Assembly: GCF_051521505.1 (NCBI RefSeq)
Contig: NZ_CP150356.1
Span: forward strand, 4,402,001 to 4,466,000
DNA length: 64,000 nt
Direction of reading: 5' to 3'
Source of the DNA: Sorangium sp025924095
Lineage (GTDB): Bacteria > Myxococcota_A > Polyangia > Polyangiales > Polyangiaceae
Shown: positions 39,198 to 54,369 of the stretch, piece by piece
Numbering within the stretch: the first letter of the stretch is position 1
Layout of the letters: each line of letters starts with the position of its first letter
Made by a program: the position numbers and the translations under genes
The notes under the pieces: model-generated
Databases searched by the model: none
What the model was told of the DNA's origin: nothing
Seen by the model: only the letters and a program-made list of their open reading frames with translations

Positions 39198-40179
39198 CGA
39201 GCCGCGCCTCCCGGAGCAGCGTGTCCCCCCGGCCGAGGGGGACGACGCGCCGGTACGTGAGCTCGACGCGCGCCGCGTCGGGCTCGAGAATGGCCGTGTC
39301 GAGCACGAGCTTCAGGGACACAGGCGGCCCCATCGTCCGGCGGAGGTGCGCGACGAGCGGGAGATCGGGGATGGTGACGTCGAACAATCCCTCGGGACAC
39401 AGCCCGTGCGTGGCGATGACGTCGCCCGCCGCGAGCGGCCGATCCAGCTGCAAACCGGGGTGGGCGACGTGATGGAATCGCCTGTCGAAATCGAGCGGCG
39501 GCAGCGGCATCCGCTCGCGCTGCCAGGCCGCGTCCATCGTGCCGGACAGCGCCCGTCGCGGCAGCCACCACATCGGGATGGCGCCGAATCCGGCGGGCGC
39601 CGTCGGGTCGGTGTCCGTGATCGGGTAAGCGGGATCCTCGATGCACGGGGCCGGAGCCCCGTCGAGCTCCGAGGCCGACTTATGGACGCCGCGCCCCACG
39701 GGGTTGTGCCAGTCCACGACGGTGCCGTCCTTCGACTTGCCGCCATAGGCGCGCTCGTAGGTGATCGCGGCGCGCTCGAACCGCGCGGCCGGGGAGATCT
39801 TGATGCCGAGGCCGCTCTCGTAGAAGACCCGCTCGCCGTGCACGGTGAGCGACATCGACCGCCCCGGCGCGCGCACGGCGACGTCGAGACTCGTGACGGC
39901 CCTCGTGGAGACCGCGCTGCCGACGATCACGACGTCGGCCCCCGGCTTCTCGCACGAGACGTCGCCGGGATAACGAATGCTCGACTCGCGCCCCTCGCGG
40001 ACAGCGCCCTCGTCGGTGGGGACGTCGCTCAATCGAACGGGAGCCTGCTCGTCCAGGAGCGCGAGCCCGGGGCCGCGCTTGCCATAGGTGGCCTTGACCA
40101 GGAGAACAACGACGTCGACGCCCCGCTCATCGTGCAGGGGAACCGCCAGAGCGGCGCAGGGCGTGGCGTTTGAAAACAT
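39184..40179 (-). CDS. DUF2169 protein, T6SS effector-loading accessory
   Basis: A 331-aa DUF2169 protein, first gene of the operon. Family features are VDVVVLLVKATYGK near the start, ERVFYESGLGIKISPAARFER, the central AYGGK and WHNPVGRG segments, and WQRERMPLPPLDFDRRFH. DUF2169 proteins accompany VgrG/PAAR effectors and are thought to help load cargo onto the spike. The start is the ATG at 40179. The 216 bases upstream (40180-40395) must carry the operon promoter, but no clear -35/-10 is visible. Confidence 0.85.
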   Translation of the reverse strand: MFSNATPCAALAVPLHDERGVDVVVLLVKATYGKRGPGLALLDEQAPVRLSDVPTDEGAVREGRESSIRYPGDVSCEKPGADVVIVGSAVSTRAVTSLDVAVRAPGRSMSLTVHGERVFYESGLGIKISPAARFERAAITYERAYGGKSKDGTVVDWHNPVGRGVHKSASELDGAPAPCIEDPAYPITDTDPTAPAGFGAIPMWWLPRRALSGTMDAAWQRERMPLPPLDFDRRFHHVAHPGLQLDRPLAAGDVIATHGLCPEGLFDVTIPDLPLVAHLRRTMGPPVSLKLVLDTAILEPDAARVELTYRRVVPLGRGDTLLREARLDVDA

Positions 40180-40395
40180 TCGGCGGCCCCTGGCAAGCTA
40201 TCCGAACGCGCAGCGGGGTACCAAGAAATGCGCCGTGAGCCGAGCATCGACTCAGAATCATTGCGCTTTCCCCGAGAGCAGCGGCGTGCCCCAGCCTGGA
40301 GGCCCTTTCCCCGTGCCCGCGCGCTCCCGCGAGCCTGCGGCCGGTGCCCAGCGCGCTCGTTGACGGTTCAGGATCGGCTATTTGGCGAGCGCGCG

Positions 40396-40965
40396 TCAGC
40401 GGGCGCGTCCCGACGCGAGCGGGAGGCTATCGAGGTGCCTGTCCAGGGCTTCGCGCGCGACCAACGGCAACGGCCAGTGCGCGCTATCGCTCGCGTAGCA
40501 AGCACGCATGCGCTCCACGTCCTCGACGATCCATGCAAGGACGGTGTCGAAGCGTTCACCAAGCTTCTCCGCGATGGCGGCGAAGCTCTGGCCCGTGAGC
40601 TGGCGAGCGTCATGCTGTCCAGCGATTCGCAGCGCGAGCCGCGGTGACGAATTGCCCTGGTAGGCGATGGTGCAGAGCAGGTCATAGGCGGGCGAGAGGC
40701 GGGCGCGCACGCCCTCGTCGTCATACAGGAGCGCCCAGTTCTTGAGGTGAGCGTCCTCGGTTCCACTCAAGATCATGAACACGAGGCGACGGATGAACTC
40801 GCGCGAGCAACCCGGGTCAACCGCGTGCAGCAGCGCAGCGACGCTCTCGAAAGTCGGCAAGTCGAGGTAGGCACCGGAGAAGCGGAAGATCCGCTCCCCC
40901 GACGAGGACAGCTCGATCGTCCCCACGGCGATAGGGCCGAGATGGACATCGAGAACCGTGTTCAT
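40396..40965 (-). pseudogene. HipA-like kinase remnant with an internal in-frame deletion
   Basis: A 189-aa frame. Residues 1-37 match the start of the HipA N-terminal domain (LDVHLGPIAVGTIELSSSG, IFRFSGAYL). It then jumps directly to the HipA C-terminal lobe (FIRRLVFMILSGTEDAHLKNW, RLSPAYDLL). The catalytic D-x-H-x-K-N segment is present (residues about 68-75). About 200 residues carrying the ATP-binding lobe and regulatory Ser loop are gone, compared with the usual 400-440 aa. It should not be an active Ser/Thr kinase toxin. The frame stays intact and is coupled by a 4-base overlap to the DUF262 gene, so a reduced function cannot be excluded. No hipB gene is present. Confidence 0.7.
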
Positions 40966-42566
40966 TCAGCCGCTCCCTCGAGGAGCGCATCGATCGAAGG
41001 CCGATCATTCTGCTTCCATTCGGCCCGCGCATCGAGCACGGCCCCGAGCTTCTCCGCGAGCAGCTTCGCACGCCGTTCGAGCGCTTCGTCGTTGTGGCCG
41101 CGCGCGAGGGCGTCGAGGATCGAGGCGTCGATCGCGTGGCTCTCCCACGCGTTCGCTGGAAGCACGGCCAGTGCGGCGAGGAGCTCGCCGGCTTCGACGG
41201 GCGGATGCAACAGCCGGTTGGCCAGGCTCTGGCCGAGCGGACCTTTCACGTCCGGGGCGAGGACCGCGAAAGGCTCTTCTTCGTCGCGGAAGAGGCGACT
41301 CACGTCGAGCGGGGTCCCGTCCCGAACGTCGACAGGATCGAGGCGCGCCATGGCGGCACAGAGAATGCGCGGGGCGGCATAGTCGAGCCGGGCCGGATTG
41401 CGAACACCGTCGCCCCAGACGATAGGCTTTGCCTCGGCGGCCTGCCGCGCCAGCTCCGCCGCCGCCTCGCTCTCGGCGAGGTCCCGGATAGCCCGCAGCG
41501 CGGCGCGGAGCGGCGACCGTTCGCCGCGATGCTGGGCGTTGAGGGCGCCGCGCCAGATCCAGCGCCGAAGGAGGGTGCGTGTCCGTGGCTGCACCTCGGG
41601 AAACCTGTGAAAGAAGGCGGCAAGCATCACGAATGTCAGAGTGTAAGGTACGATGCGGACATGCATAAAGCCCGCTCCTCGCATCATTTCGACCGCGCGC
41701 TCCAGCGCTGCGCGAGCCTGTGGGAGCACCCTCTTCACGTCATTCTTGTCAAGATCGGTGGCCGTGGCGCGGAGCGGATCTTTGCCCAGGATGGTGAGCA
41801 CGGAGCGCCGAATGGTCTCGACGTCGATCGCCCCGAAGCCCGTCTTGGCAATCGCGCGTCCGACGCCGGCCAGGCTGAGCTGGCCCTGCGCCCCGCGCGT
41901 GGCGAAGAAGGCATCGAAGACCTCGCTCTCCGTGAGATCGCGTCCTCTCTGGTTCGTGCGGCGGAAGACCTCGCGGGCGATCGCGACGTCATCCGTCTCG
42001 AGAATATAGCTCGGGACGTCGTACTCTCGCAGGCGCTTTCCAACGGCGATGGCCTCGCTGCGCTGCTTCTTGGGGAGGCCGACGTTTACGAGCCACTCCA
42101 CGAGCTTGGTCACGTCGATTGCGGTGGCCACCATCAACCAGTGATCCGGGAGCTTCCTCCGGCTCCTCGGGACGACGCCGAAGGTGAACGTCTCCAGATC
42201 ATAATAGATCGGCCGCAGCTCGCCGTCGTTCGGCAACAGCGCGGCGGCCGCCAGGGTATGTACCCGCTGCTGCCCATCCACGATCTCGAAGACGTTGCCG
42301 TCCTGAGGCGCCGACAGCTCCAGCGAACCGAGGCGCGCAGATTTGCCGTCGGCGGGGCGCTGGCGCAAGAGGAGCGTACCGATGGGAAAACCCCGTCGAA
42401 TACTGTCGAACAGCGCGACCCGATCGGCGTCGTCCCATTTGAGCGGCCGCTGAAAAAACGGTGTTGTGAGCCGTCCCTCGACGATCTTTTTGATGAGATC
42501 CTCGACTTTCCAGGTTCGCAAGGTGGGGCTGGTGTCGAGTGCGAGGGGCGCGGCGCGACGGACCAT
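40962..42566 (-). CDS. DUF262 (GmrSD-type) protein
   Basis: A 534-aa DUF262 protein with a ParB/Srx-like nuclease fold. The entry motif FFQRPLKWDDADRVALFDSI is near residue 40, followed by GFPIGTLLLRQ and the key VDGQQRVHTL motif near residue 97. A second conserved segment, FRRTNQRGRDLTESEVFDAFF, follows. Proteins of this family include GmrS and several phage-defence effectors. No DUF1524 HNH nuclease half is seen at the C-terminus (the last 150 residues are helical), so it is a single-domain form. I start at the ATG at 42566 (MVRRAAPLALDTSP). It is co-transcribed with the HipA remnant. Confidence 0.85.
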   Translation of the reverse strand: MVRRAAPLALDTSPTLRTWKVEDLIKKIVEGRLTTPFFQRPLKWDDADRVALFDSIRRGFPIGTLLLRQRPADGKSARLGSLELSAPQDGNVFEIVDGQQRVHTLAAAALLPNDGELRPIYYDLETFTFGVVPRSRRKLPDHWLMVATAIDVTKLVEWLVNVGLPKKQRSEAIAVGKRLREYDVPSYILETDDVAIAREVFRRTNQRGRDLTESEVFDAFFATRGAQGQLSLAGVGRAIAKTGFGAIDVETIRRSVLTILGKDPLRATATDLDKNDVKRVLPQARAALERAVEMMRGAGFMHVRIVPYTLTFVMLAAFFHRFPEVQPRTRTLLRRWIWRGALNAQHRGERSPLRAALRAIRDLAESEAAAELARQAAEAKPIVWGDGVRNPARLDYAAPRILCAAMARLDPVDVRDGTPLDVSRLFRDEEEPFAVLAPDVKGPLGQSLANRLLHPPVEAGELLAALAVLPANAWESHAIDASILDALARGHNDEALERRAKLLAEKLGAVLDARAEWKQNDRPSIDALLEGAAE

Positions 42567-42641
42567 GCCGCGACTATACCGACCCGACAGGTCGGGGTCG
42601 AGTCGACCGTGCGGCACCGACGGGCGCGCCGCGCGCTGTTT

Positions 42642-48731
<6,090 letters not shown>

Positions 48732-48836
48732 GGTCTCTGGTCTCCTCGGGCGAATCTGTGGCCCTGCACGGCTCTCGGCATCGGCTGATCGAGGGCAGGA
48801 CGCCTCGTCGGCGTCGCGTCGGAGGTTCGAGGGGCG

Positions 48837-49811
48837 TCAGGGGGCGCCGAACGCGCTCCCGCGCGCCCGGAGCGCGTGCGCCACGCCGGCCTGCAGGGTG
48901 GCCTTGGTCACCAGCTGACCGAGGCCGAGGGCGAGCCGCACGAGCGCCTGCGCCACCTCGGGGCGGATGCCCGTGATGATCGCCCGCGTGCCGAGCAAGC
49001 CGAGGCCCCTCGCCGCCTGCACGAGCATGCTCGCCACGGTCTCGTCGGCCACGTTCACGCCGGTGATGTCGAAGATGAGGAAGTCGGCGCCGCGCTCGCT
49101 CGCCCCGCGGAGCGCGGTGTCGACCGCCTGCCTGGCGCGCTCGACGTCCATCGTGCCGACGAGGGGCATCACCAGGATCCCGTCGGTGATCGGGATGAGC
49201 GGCGCCGAGAGCTCGCGCAGCCTCTCGCGCTGGGCGGCGATGATCTGCTCGTGCAGCGCCGCCCTCGCGGCCTCGGACTGCTCGCGCTGCGAGAGCTCCT
49301 GCGCGAGCTGCGCGTTCGCCTCGTACAGCTGCGCCGTGCGGCGCTCGAGGGCCCGCTCGGCGGCGTCGCGCTCGCGGATCTCCTCCGAGAGCCGCAGGTT
49401 CTGCTCCTTCATGGCCCGCGTCGCGCTCCGGAGCGAGAGCTGGGTCCGCACGCGCGCCAGGAGCTCGCCTCTCTCGAAGGGCTTTATCACGTAGTCCACG
49501 GCGCCCACGCTGAAGCCCTGGATCCTGTAATGCTCATCGGCGAGCGCCGTCATGAACACGACAGGGATATCCCTCGTCGCCGGGTTGGCCTTCAACCGCT
49601 TGCAGGTCTCGAAGCCGTCGAGGCCGGGCATGAGCGCGTCGAGCAGGATCAGATCCGGCTCCTCGCGGCCGACCACCGCGAGCACCTCCTCGCCGTCACC
49701 CGCCATGGCGAGATTCAGCCCCTCACCCGCAAGCGCGCCGCAGAGCACCTCGATGTTGAGTGGATTGTCGTCAGCGATGAGCACGAGCGCAGGGGATCGG
49801 GGCGGCTGCAT
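48837..49811 (-). CDS. Receiver - coiled coil - STAS protein
   Basis: A 324-aa protein. It has an N-terminal CheY-like receiver (LIADDN acidic pair, phospho-Asp in LILLDALMPGLDG near residue 57, FMTALAD, VDYVIKPF). A coiled coil of about 75 residues (150-225) follows, then an RsbR/STAS-type domain with LFFDITG-like LIFDITGVNVAD and an ATIITGI-like RAIITGIRPEVA strand. STAS domains of this kind build stressosome-like signalling complexes. The ATG at 49811 has AGAGG just upstream and is preferred to the earlier frame start at 49859. It is likely a phosphorylation target of the hybrid kinase that follows. Confidence 0.88.
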   Translation of the reverse strand: MQPPRSPALVLIADDNPLNIEVLCGALAGEGLNLAMAGDGEEVLAVVGREEPDLILLDALMPGLDGFETCKRLKANPATRDIPVVFMTALADEHYRIQGFSVGAVDYVIKPFERGELLARVRTQLSLRSATRAMKEQNLRLSEEIRERDAAERALERRTAQLYEANAQLAQELSQREQSEAARAALHEQIIAAQRERLRELSAPLIPITDGILVMPLVGTMDVERARQAVDTALRGASERGADFLIFDITGVNVADETVASMLVQAARGLGLLGTRAIITGIRPEVAQALVRLALGLGQLVTKATLQAGVAHALRARGSAFGAP

Positions 49812-49961
49812 GACCTCTCTGGAACGGCCAGTAAGGCGTGAGCCGTTCCGACCTGTCAAGGCCTTGCGGCGCGCGAGCCCAGGTCGACAGGCATCGCGGC
49901 GATTCCCCTTACATATCCAGGGTTTGTTGTGAGATGTGTGCCGACTTTGTGGGGTGACGCC

Positions 49962-50822
49962 TCAGGGCTTCGCCTTGCCCGCCATGAACGCCGCGAACGC
50001 GTCCGCGTGGTCGGGGTGCCAGCGCGACAGCGCGGGTCGGTTCTGGATGACGTCGTCGGCCGCCCACTGGATGCGGCGCTCGTCCATCTCGCGCGTGACC
50101 GCGTTGTCCGGACAGAGGATGTAGAAATCGCCGCGGCCCATGCCGGCGATCATCCTGTCCACCACCTGATCGGCGGTCCACGCCTCGGCGGGCTTCTCCG
50201 GGCCTCGCGCGGTCATGCCGGTGAACGTGTACCCCGGGATGAGCAGGTGGGCGGTGACCTTGCTGCCGGCGACGTTGCGCAGCTCGTGAGCGAGCTGCTC
50301 GGTCAGCACCTTCACGCCGGCCTTGGAGACGTTGTAGGCCGCGTCGCCCGGCGGGGTGGTGATGCCCTGCTTCGAGCCCGTGTTGACGATGGCGCAAGGG
50401 GTGTCCTGCGCCAGCATCGCCTCCGTGAACGCGTGCACGCCGTGGATCACGCCCCAGAGATTGACCTCGATCAGCCGGCGCCAGCGCTCGTAGTCCTTCC
50501 ACGGTCCGGCGCCGTTGCCGACTCCGGCGTTGTTCATCAGGACGGCCACCTCGCCGAACGCGTCGTAGGCGACCTGCTTCAGGCGCTGCACGTCCTCGAG
50601 CCTGGCGACGTCGGTCGGGGCCGCGCGCACGTCGGCCGCGCCGCCGGCCGCGACGGCGGCGACGCGCGCGGCGGCCTCGTGCAGCGCCGGCCCGTCGAGG
50701 TCGGCGAGACAGACCTTCAGGCCCATGCGCGCGAAGCGCTCGGCGGCGGCGAGCCCGATGCCGCCGGCGGCGCCGGTCACCACGGCCACGCGGCCAGGTG
50801 TCAATGCGAGGGGGTGGTTCAC
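49962..50822 (-). CDS. Short-chain dehydrogenase/reductase
   Basis: A 286-aa SDR oxidoreductase. The NAD(P)-binding TGAAGGIG motif is at residues 16-23, NNAG near 93, the catalytic Ser in VNTGSKQG near 148, and YNVSKAG (YxxxK) near 163. The Asp after the second strand (LADLDG) suggests NAD(H) rather than NADP(H). The C-terminal third is extended (GRGDFYILCPDN...) relative to minimal SDRs. The substrate is unknown. It is a single gene; its 411-bp upstream gap (50823-51233) holds no feature I can name. Confidence 0.9.
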   Translation of the reverse strand: MNHPLALTPGRVAVVTGAAGGIGLAAAERFARMGLKVCLADLDGPALHEAAARVAAVAAGGAADVRAAPTDVARLEDVQRLKQVAYDAFGEVAVLMNNAGVGNGAGPWKDYERWRRLIEVNLWGVIHGVHAFTEAMLAQDTPCAIVNTGSKQGITTPPGDAAYNVSKAGVKVLTEQLAHELRNVAGSKVTAHLLIPGYTFTGMTARGPEKPAEAWTADQVVDRMIAGMGRGDFYILCPDNAVTREMDERRIQWAADDVIQNRPALSRWHPDHADAFAAFMAGKAKP

Positions 50823-51233
50823 TGGGGAGCTCCGTCAGGTGTTGGTCGGGGTCGCGCCCGCCATGGCGCGACGGTCGCGGCGAGTGTAAAGGGCGCCGGC
50901 GCGTCGAGCCACGATCCTCCGGCGTGAGTGGCCACCTGACGACGCGCTGCAGAAAGCGAGCGCTGAACCCCGTCGCGTTGACGCGTTGCAAAATTCCTCC
51001 CGAGCGCGATCGTGCAGGCGTGTGAGAGGGGCGCGAAACCGACCTGCACCGGCCGCGTAGCACCATCGAACGACGCGCCACGGGCCATCGCAGGCCGAGG
51101 CGGGCGCCATGCGGGCGCCCGCGGCCGCTCCGGTCTCCGGGGCGTGTTGAAGGAACGATCGCTGCCACGCGGCTTGCCGCGGCGAGGGCGATCCAGGTCG
51201 CGTCATCTCATTCACCGCTTCTGGAGGATCGTC

Positions 51234-52640
51234 ATGAAGGTTCGGAATCGCGCGCTGTCGGCCTTGTCCCTCACCCTCGCCGCTGCTTGCAGCGATGGCG
51301 GAGGCGGCGATACCAGCGGCGCCGGCGGCATGGGCGGGGGAGGCGCCGGCGGGGCCGCTGGCGGGGATGCGGCCACGCGCTTCGAAGTGACCCTCGAGAA
51401 CGTGACCCCCGCGCGGGATTACCGGGTGGCCGGCGTGTTCAACACGCCCGTGGGCGAGGGCGTGCCCGGGCCGCTCTTCCCCGAGAAGAGCTTCGAGTTC
51501 CGCGTCGGCGCCCTGCCCGGCGACAGGCTGTCGTTCACGACGATGTTCGGGCAGTCGAATGACCTGTTCTATGCGCCCGATGGCGCCGGGATCGCGCTCC
51601 ACGACGAGGCGGGCAACCCGGTGAGCGGGGACGTGACCGACCAGATCCTGCTGTGGGACGCGGGCAGCGAGGCCAACGAGGAGCCGGGCGCGGGGCCGAA
51701 CCAGGCGCCCCGGCAGGGCGGCGCGAACACGGGCGCTCCGGACCCGGACAGCACGGTGCGGCTGGTCCAGGATGGCTACACCTACCCGGCGGTCGAGGAG
51801 GTGATCCAGGTGACGGTGACGCCGGAGCCGGGCAATGAGTTCACGATCCGGATCACCAACATGTCGGAGGTGGGGACGCTGATGCCCGAGGGCGGGGAGC
51901 CGGCCGCCGTGCCGCTGTCGCCGGGGCTCTTCGTTGTGCACACGATGGAAAGCCCGCTGTTCACGGTCGGGCAGGCGAACCCCGGCAACGGGCTGGAGGC
52001 GCAGGCCGAGGACGGGAACCCGATGATGCTGCACGAGGGGGCCATGCCCCGCGCGGGGCTGACCTCGCCGGCGGCGCCGGGCGTCGCGGTGGTGCACGGG
52101 GCCGCAGCGCCCCTGTTCAGGTCGGGCGAGGCGGACCGGGGCAAGGGCCTCGAAATGCTGGCCGAGGACGGGAACCCGACCACGCTCGCGGGGTCGCTGG
52201 AGGCCGAGGTCGGGGGCGAGAGCGGGGTCTCGTCGGTGCTTGTCTACAACACGCCCGTGGACGCCTCGATGCCGGGGCCGCTGCTGCCCGGCGCGAAGTT
52301 CAGCTTCACGGTGGCGGCGCGGCCCGGCGAGCGGCTGAGCTTCGCGTCGATGCTGGGGCAATCGAACGATCTGTTCTTCGCGCCGAGCGAGGAGGGGATC
52401 GCGCTGTTCGACGCGAGCGGTGAGCCGGTGAGCGGCGATGTCTCCGACCAGGTCTCGGTCTGGGACACGGGCACCGAGGCCAACCAGTGGCCCGGGGTGG
52501 GCCCTGACCAGGCGCCGCGCCAGGCCGGGCCGCAGATGGGCGCCGACGATCCCACGGACCAGGTGCGCCCCGTCGATGACGGCTATCTGTATCCTGCGTC
52601 GAACCAGATGCTGAAGGTGACCCTCACCCCGGCGCGGTAG
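51234..52640 (+). CDS. Lipoprotein with two spondin-type domains
   Basis: A 468-aa secreted lipoprotein. The signal peptide ends in the lipobox LAAAC (Cys19), followed by a Gly-rich linker (DGGGGDTSGAGGMGGG). Two homologous spondin_N domains follow, at about 45-205 and 290-465. They share YNTP/FNTP, MPGPL-like, SF-x-V, LSF-x-S/TM-x-GQSNDLF, the DQ-x-x-WD-x-G-x-EANQ/E segment and GP-Q-APRQ. The middle region (205-285) contains two related PLF-x-x-G-A/E-A units. The first ATG, at 51234, has TGGAGG at 51222-51227. It is probably outer-surface anchored and may bind carbohydrate or another protein. Confidence 0.85.
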   Translation: MKVRNRALSALSLTLAAACSDGGGGDTSGAGGMGGGGAGGAAGGDAATRFEVTLENVTPARDYRVAGVFNTPVGEGVPGPLFPEKSFEFRVGALPGDRLSFTTMFGQSNDLFYAPDGAGIALHDEAGNPVSGDVTDQILLWDAGSEANEEPGAGPNQAPRQGGANTGAPDPDSTVRLVQDGYTYPAVEEVIQVTVTPEPGNEFTIRITNMSEVGTLMPEGGEPAAVPLSPGLFVVHTMESPLFTVGQANPGNGLEAQAEDGNPMMLHEGAMPRAGLTSPAAPGVAVVHGAAAPLFRSGEADRGKGLEMLAEDGNPTTLAGSLEAEVGGESGVSSVLVYNTPVDASMPGPLLPGAKFSFTVAARPGERLSFASMLGQSNDLFFAPSEEGIALFDASGEPVSGDVSDQVSVWDTGTEANQWPGVGPDQAPRQAGPQMGADDPTDQVRPVDDGYLYPASNQMLKVTLTPAR

Positions 52641-52817
52641 CGGGGGCACGAGCGGCAGCGCTGGCCGCTGGATCACGACCCCCGGGGGCGCCCGGGGGCC
52701 GTTCACGCGTGACCTTCGAGGCTGTCGCTCACGCAGAGGCGGTGGTGGGCTGGGCGCGCCGGTTGCTGGCCGAGAGCGACCGGAGGTCGTCGCCGAGCCT
52801 GTCGCCGGCGAGCTCCA

Positions 52818-54167
52818 TTACAGGCCGAAGCTCGCCTTGATGGCGTCGAACTCCGCGAAGTCGTCGCTGTTGGCCCTGTACGTGCCGCCCTGCTGCGTGA
52901 AGAGGGACGAGCCCCATGAACCGCTCTGCGTCGGCTCCCAGAAGAACGTCCCGAGCCCTCTGCCGTCCGGCAGGTCGCGCATGATCTGATTGGCCTTCGT
53001 GCGCTCTGGATTGTATTCCGCGATGGCGAACGATAGATCCGGGAATGTCTCGGCCAGGGTATTGAAGGTGTTCTGCCATACCTGAGGCTGGCCCTGAAAT
53101 TCCGTGTAGCAGGAGAGCCCGAGGACGTCGAAGGCGACGCCTCGCGTCTTTGCGCTGTTGACCCACCACGTGACTCCGCTGACGTCCTCGGTGTTCTCGA
53201 CGTGCAGCATGATCTTGATGGTGTCATCGACCTCCTTGACCCCGGCGATGCCTGCCTTGAGCAGGGCGGCCAGGTTGTCCCAGTTCTGGTTCGTCGCTCG
53301 CCCGGTGAGGCCTTCCGGATTGACGACCGAATTGTTGCCCCAGCAGTCTGTGCTCGCGGACGGCACATGGATGAGCATGCCCGGCGTGATCTCGTTGCCG
53401 ACCTGCACCATGTCCGGGCGCGCGCCCGCGCTGACGAGCCCGGCGACGACGTCCTTCGTGTAGGCCTTCAAGAGGCCCGTCATCTCGGCGATCGACCGGG
53501 CGCTCCGCCAGGCCTCGGGGATGATCTGTTTGCCAGGATCGGCCCAGGTGTCGCTATAATGGAGGTCGAGCAGAAGCCCCATGCCTGCGGCCTTGATCTG
53601 CTTGCCGAGCTCGATCGTGTGGTCCTTGTCGCAATAGGTCTCATCTTTCGCGCAAGCGCCGCCGGTCCCGAAGGCATATCCATAGGAGGCGCTCGGGTCC
53701 ACGAACGTCCGGAGCCGGATATAGTTGAATCCATGGTTCTTCAGCAGCTCGAGCATCCCTTTTTCGCTTCCATCCGTGTCCGTGTACGTCGCGCCGTTAT
53801 CGACCGCCTCCTGGACGCTGGAGATATCAGCGCCCAGGATGAAGCCGGGCTCGAACGCCGGCGCGCCGCCCATTCCGCCCGCCCCCATTCCGCCCGCCCC
53901 CGTTCCGCCCGTCCCGGAGCCGCCCATACCCTCCGAAGTGGAAGAGGACGAGCTCGTTGCGACGGATACGCCTCCCCCGCTCGAGCTCCCGGCCGTCGCG
54001 CTGCTGCCGCCTCCCCCGGAGGCCGCTCCCCCCTGACCAGCGCTGCCGGCATTGTCTCCATCCGAGCTTGGCTCGGTACAGTGACAGAGAAGAAATGGGA
54101 TGAAGAGCGCGACGATGGTGGCGCAGGAGGGTACGGTGGAGCGAATCGTGGACATCATGTCCACCAT
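52818..54167 (-). CDS. GH53 arabinogalactan endo-beta-1,4-galactanase, lipoprotein
   Basis: A 449-aa secreted glycoside hydrolase family 53 enzyme that cleaves beta-1,4-galactan side chains of pectin. A signal peptide ends near LLCHC (possible lipid-anchored Cys). A Ser/Gly-rich linker of about 75 residues follows (...GGMGAGGMGG). The (beta/alpha)8 domain then starts at FILGADISSVQ. The acid/base Glu is in VQVGNEIT near residue 257 and the nucleophile Glu in FAIAEYNPE near 382. YIRLRTFVDP and LLLDLHYSDTWADPGKQ are also typical. Start ATGs at 54158 or 54155 are possible. It is a single gene. Confidence 0.92.
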   Translation of the reverse strand: MVDMMSTIRSTVPSCATIVALFIPFLLCHCTEPSSDGDNAGSAGQGGAASGGGGSSATAGSSSGGGVSVATSSSSSTSEGMGGSGTGGTGAGGMGAGGMGGAPAFEPGFILGADISSVQEAVDNGATYTDTDGSEKGMLELLKNHGFNYIRLRTFVDPSASYGYAFGTGGACAKDETYCDKDHTIELGKQIKAAGMGLLLDLHYSDTWADPGKQIIPEAWRSARSIAEMTGLLKAYTKDVVAGLVSAGARPDMVQVGNEITPGMLIHVPSASTDCWGNNSVVNPEGLTGRATNQNWDNLAALLKAGIAGVKEVDDTIKIMLHVENTEDVSGVTWWVNSAKTRGVAFDVLGLSCYTEFQGQPQVWQNTFNTLAETFPDLSFAIAEYNPERTKANQIMRDLPDGRGLGTFFWEPTQSGSWGSSLFTQQGGTYRANSDDFAEFDAIKASFGL

Positions 54168-54199
54168 CCTACCCGAGCCCGGCCGCCAGCGTCACGTGG

Positions 54200-54330
54200 C
54201 TCGGCGCGGCGATGCGCGAGGAGCGGCGCGCGGTGCACAAGGACGGGTGGTGGAGGCGCTGCTCGAGGATCTGCGGCGGGGCGAGGGGGAGAGCTGAGAA
54301 GGGATCGCGTCGCCTCGGCTGCCCGCGCTG
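54200..54330 (+). repeat. Dispersed ~131-bp repeat, copy A
   Basis: About 94% identical by eye to 57369-57500, 3.17 kb away in the same orientation. Copy A lies between the GH53 start and the end of the anchored 448-aa gene. Compared with copy B it has one missing base near 54243, which breaks the plus-strand frame ...VVEALLEDLRR...stop that copy B keeps. It is probably a remnant of a mobile or duplicated gene end. Confidence 0.75.
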
Positions 54331-54369
54331 TCACCGTGTTCTTCGCGAGATCTTCGCGTATTCACCGGG

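Noticed and set aside
52651..52700. Terminator between the spondin lipoprotein and GH53 genes
   Set aside because: A small hairpin (agcggc/gccgct) and a C/G palindrome are present but there is no T-run; chance is likely in such GC-rich DNA.
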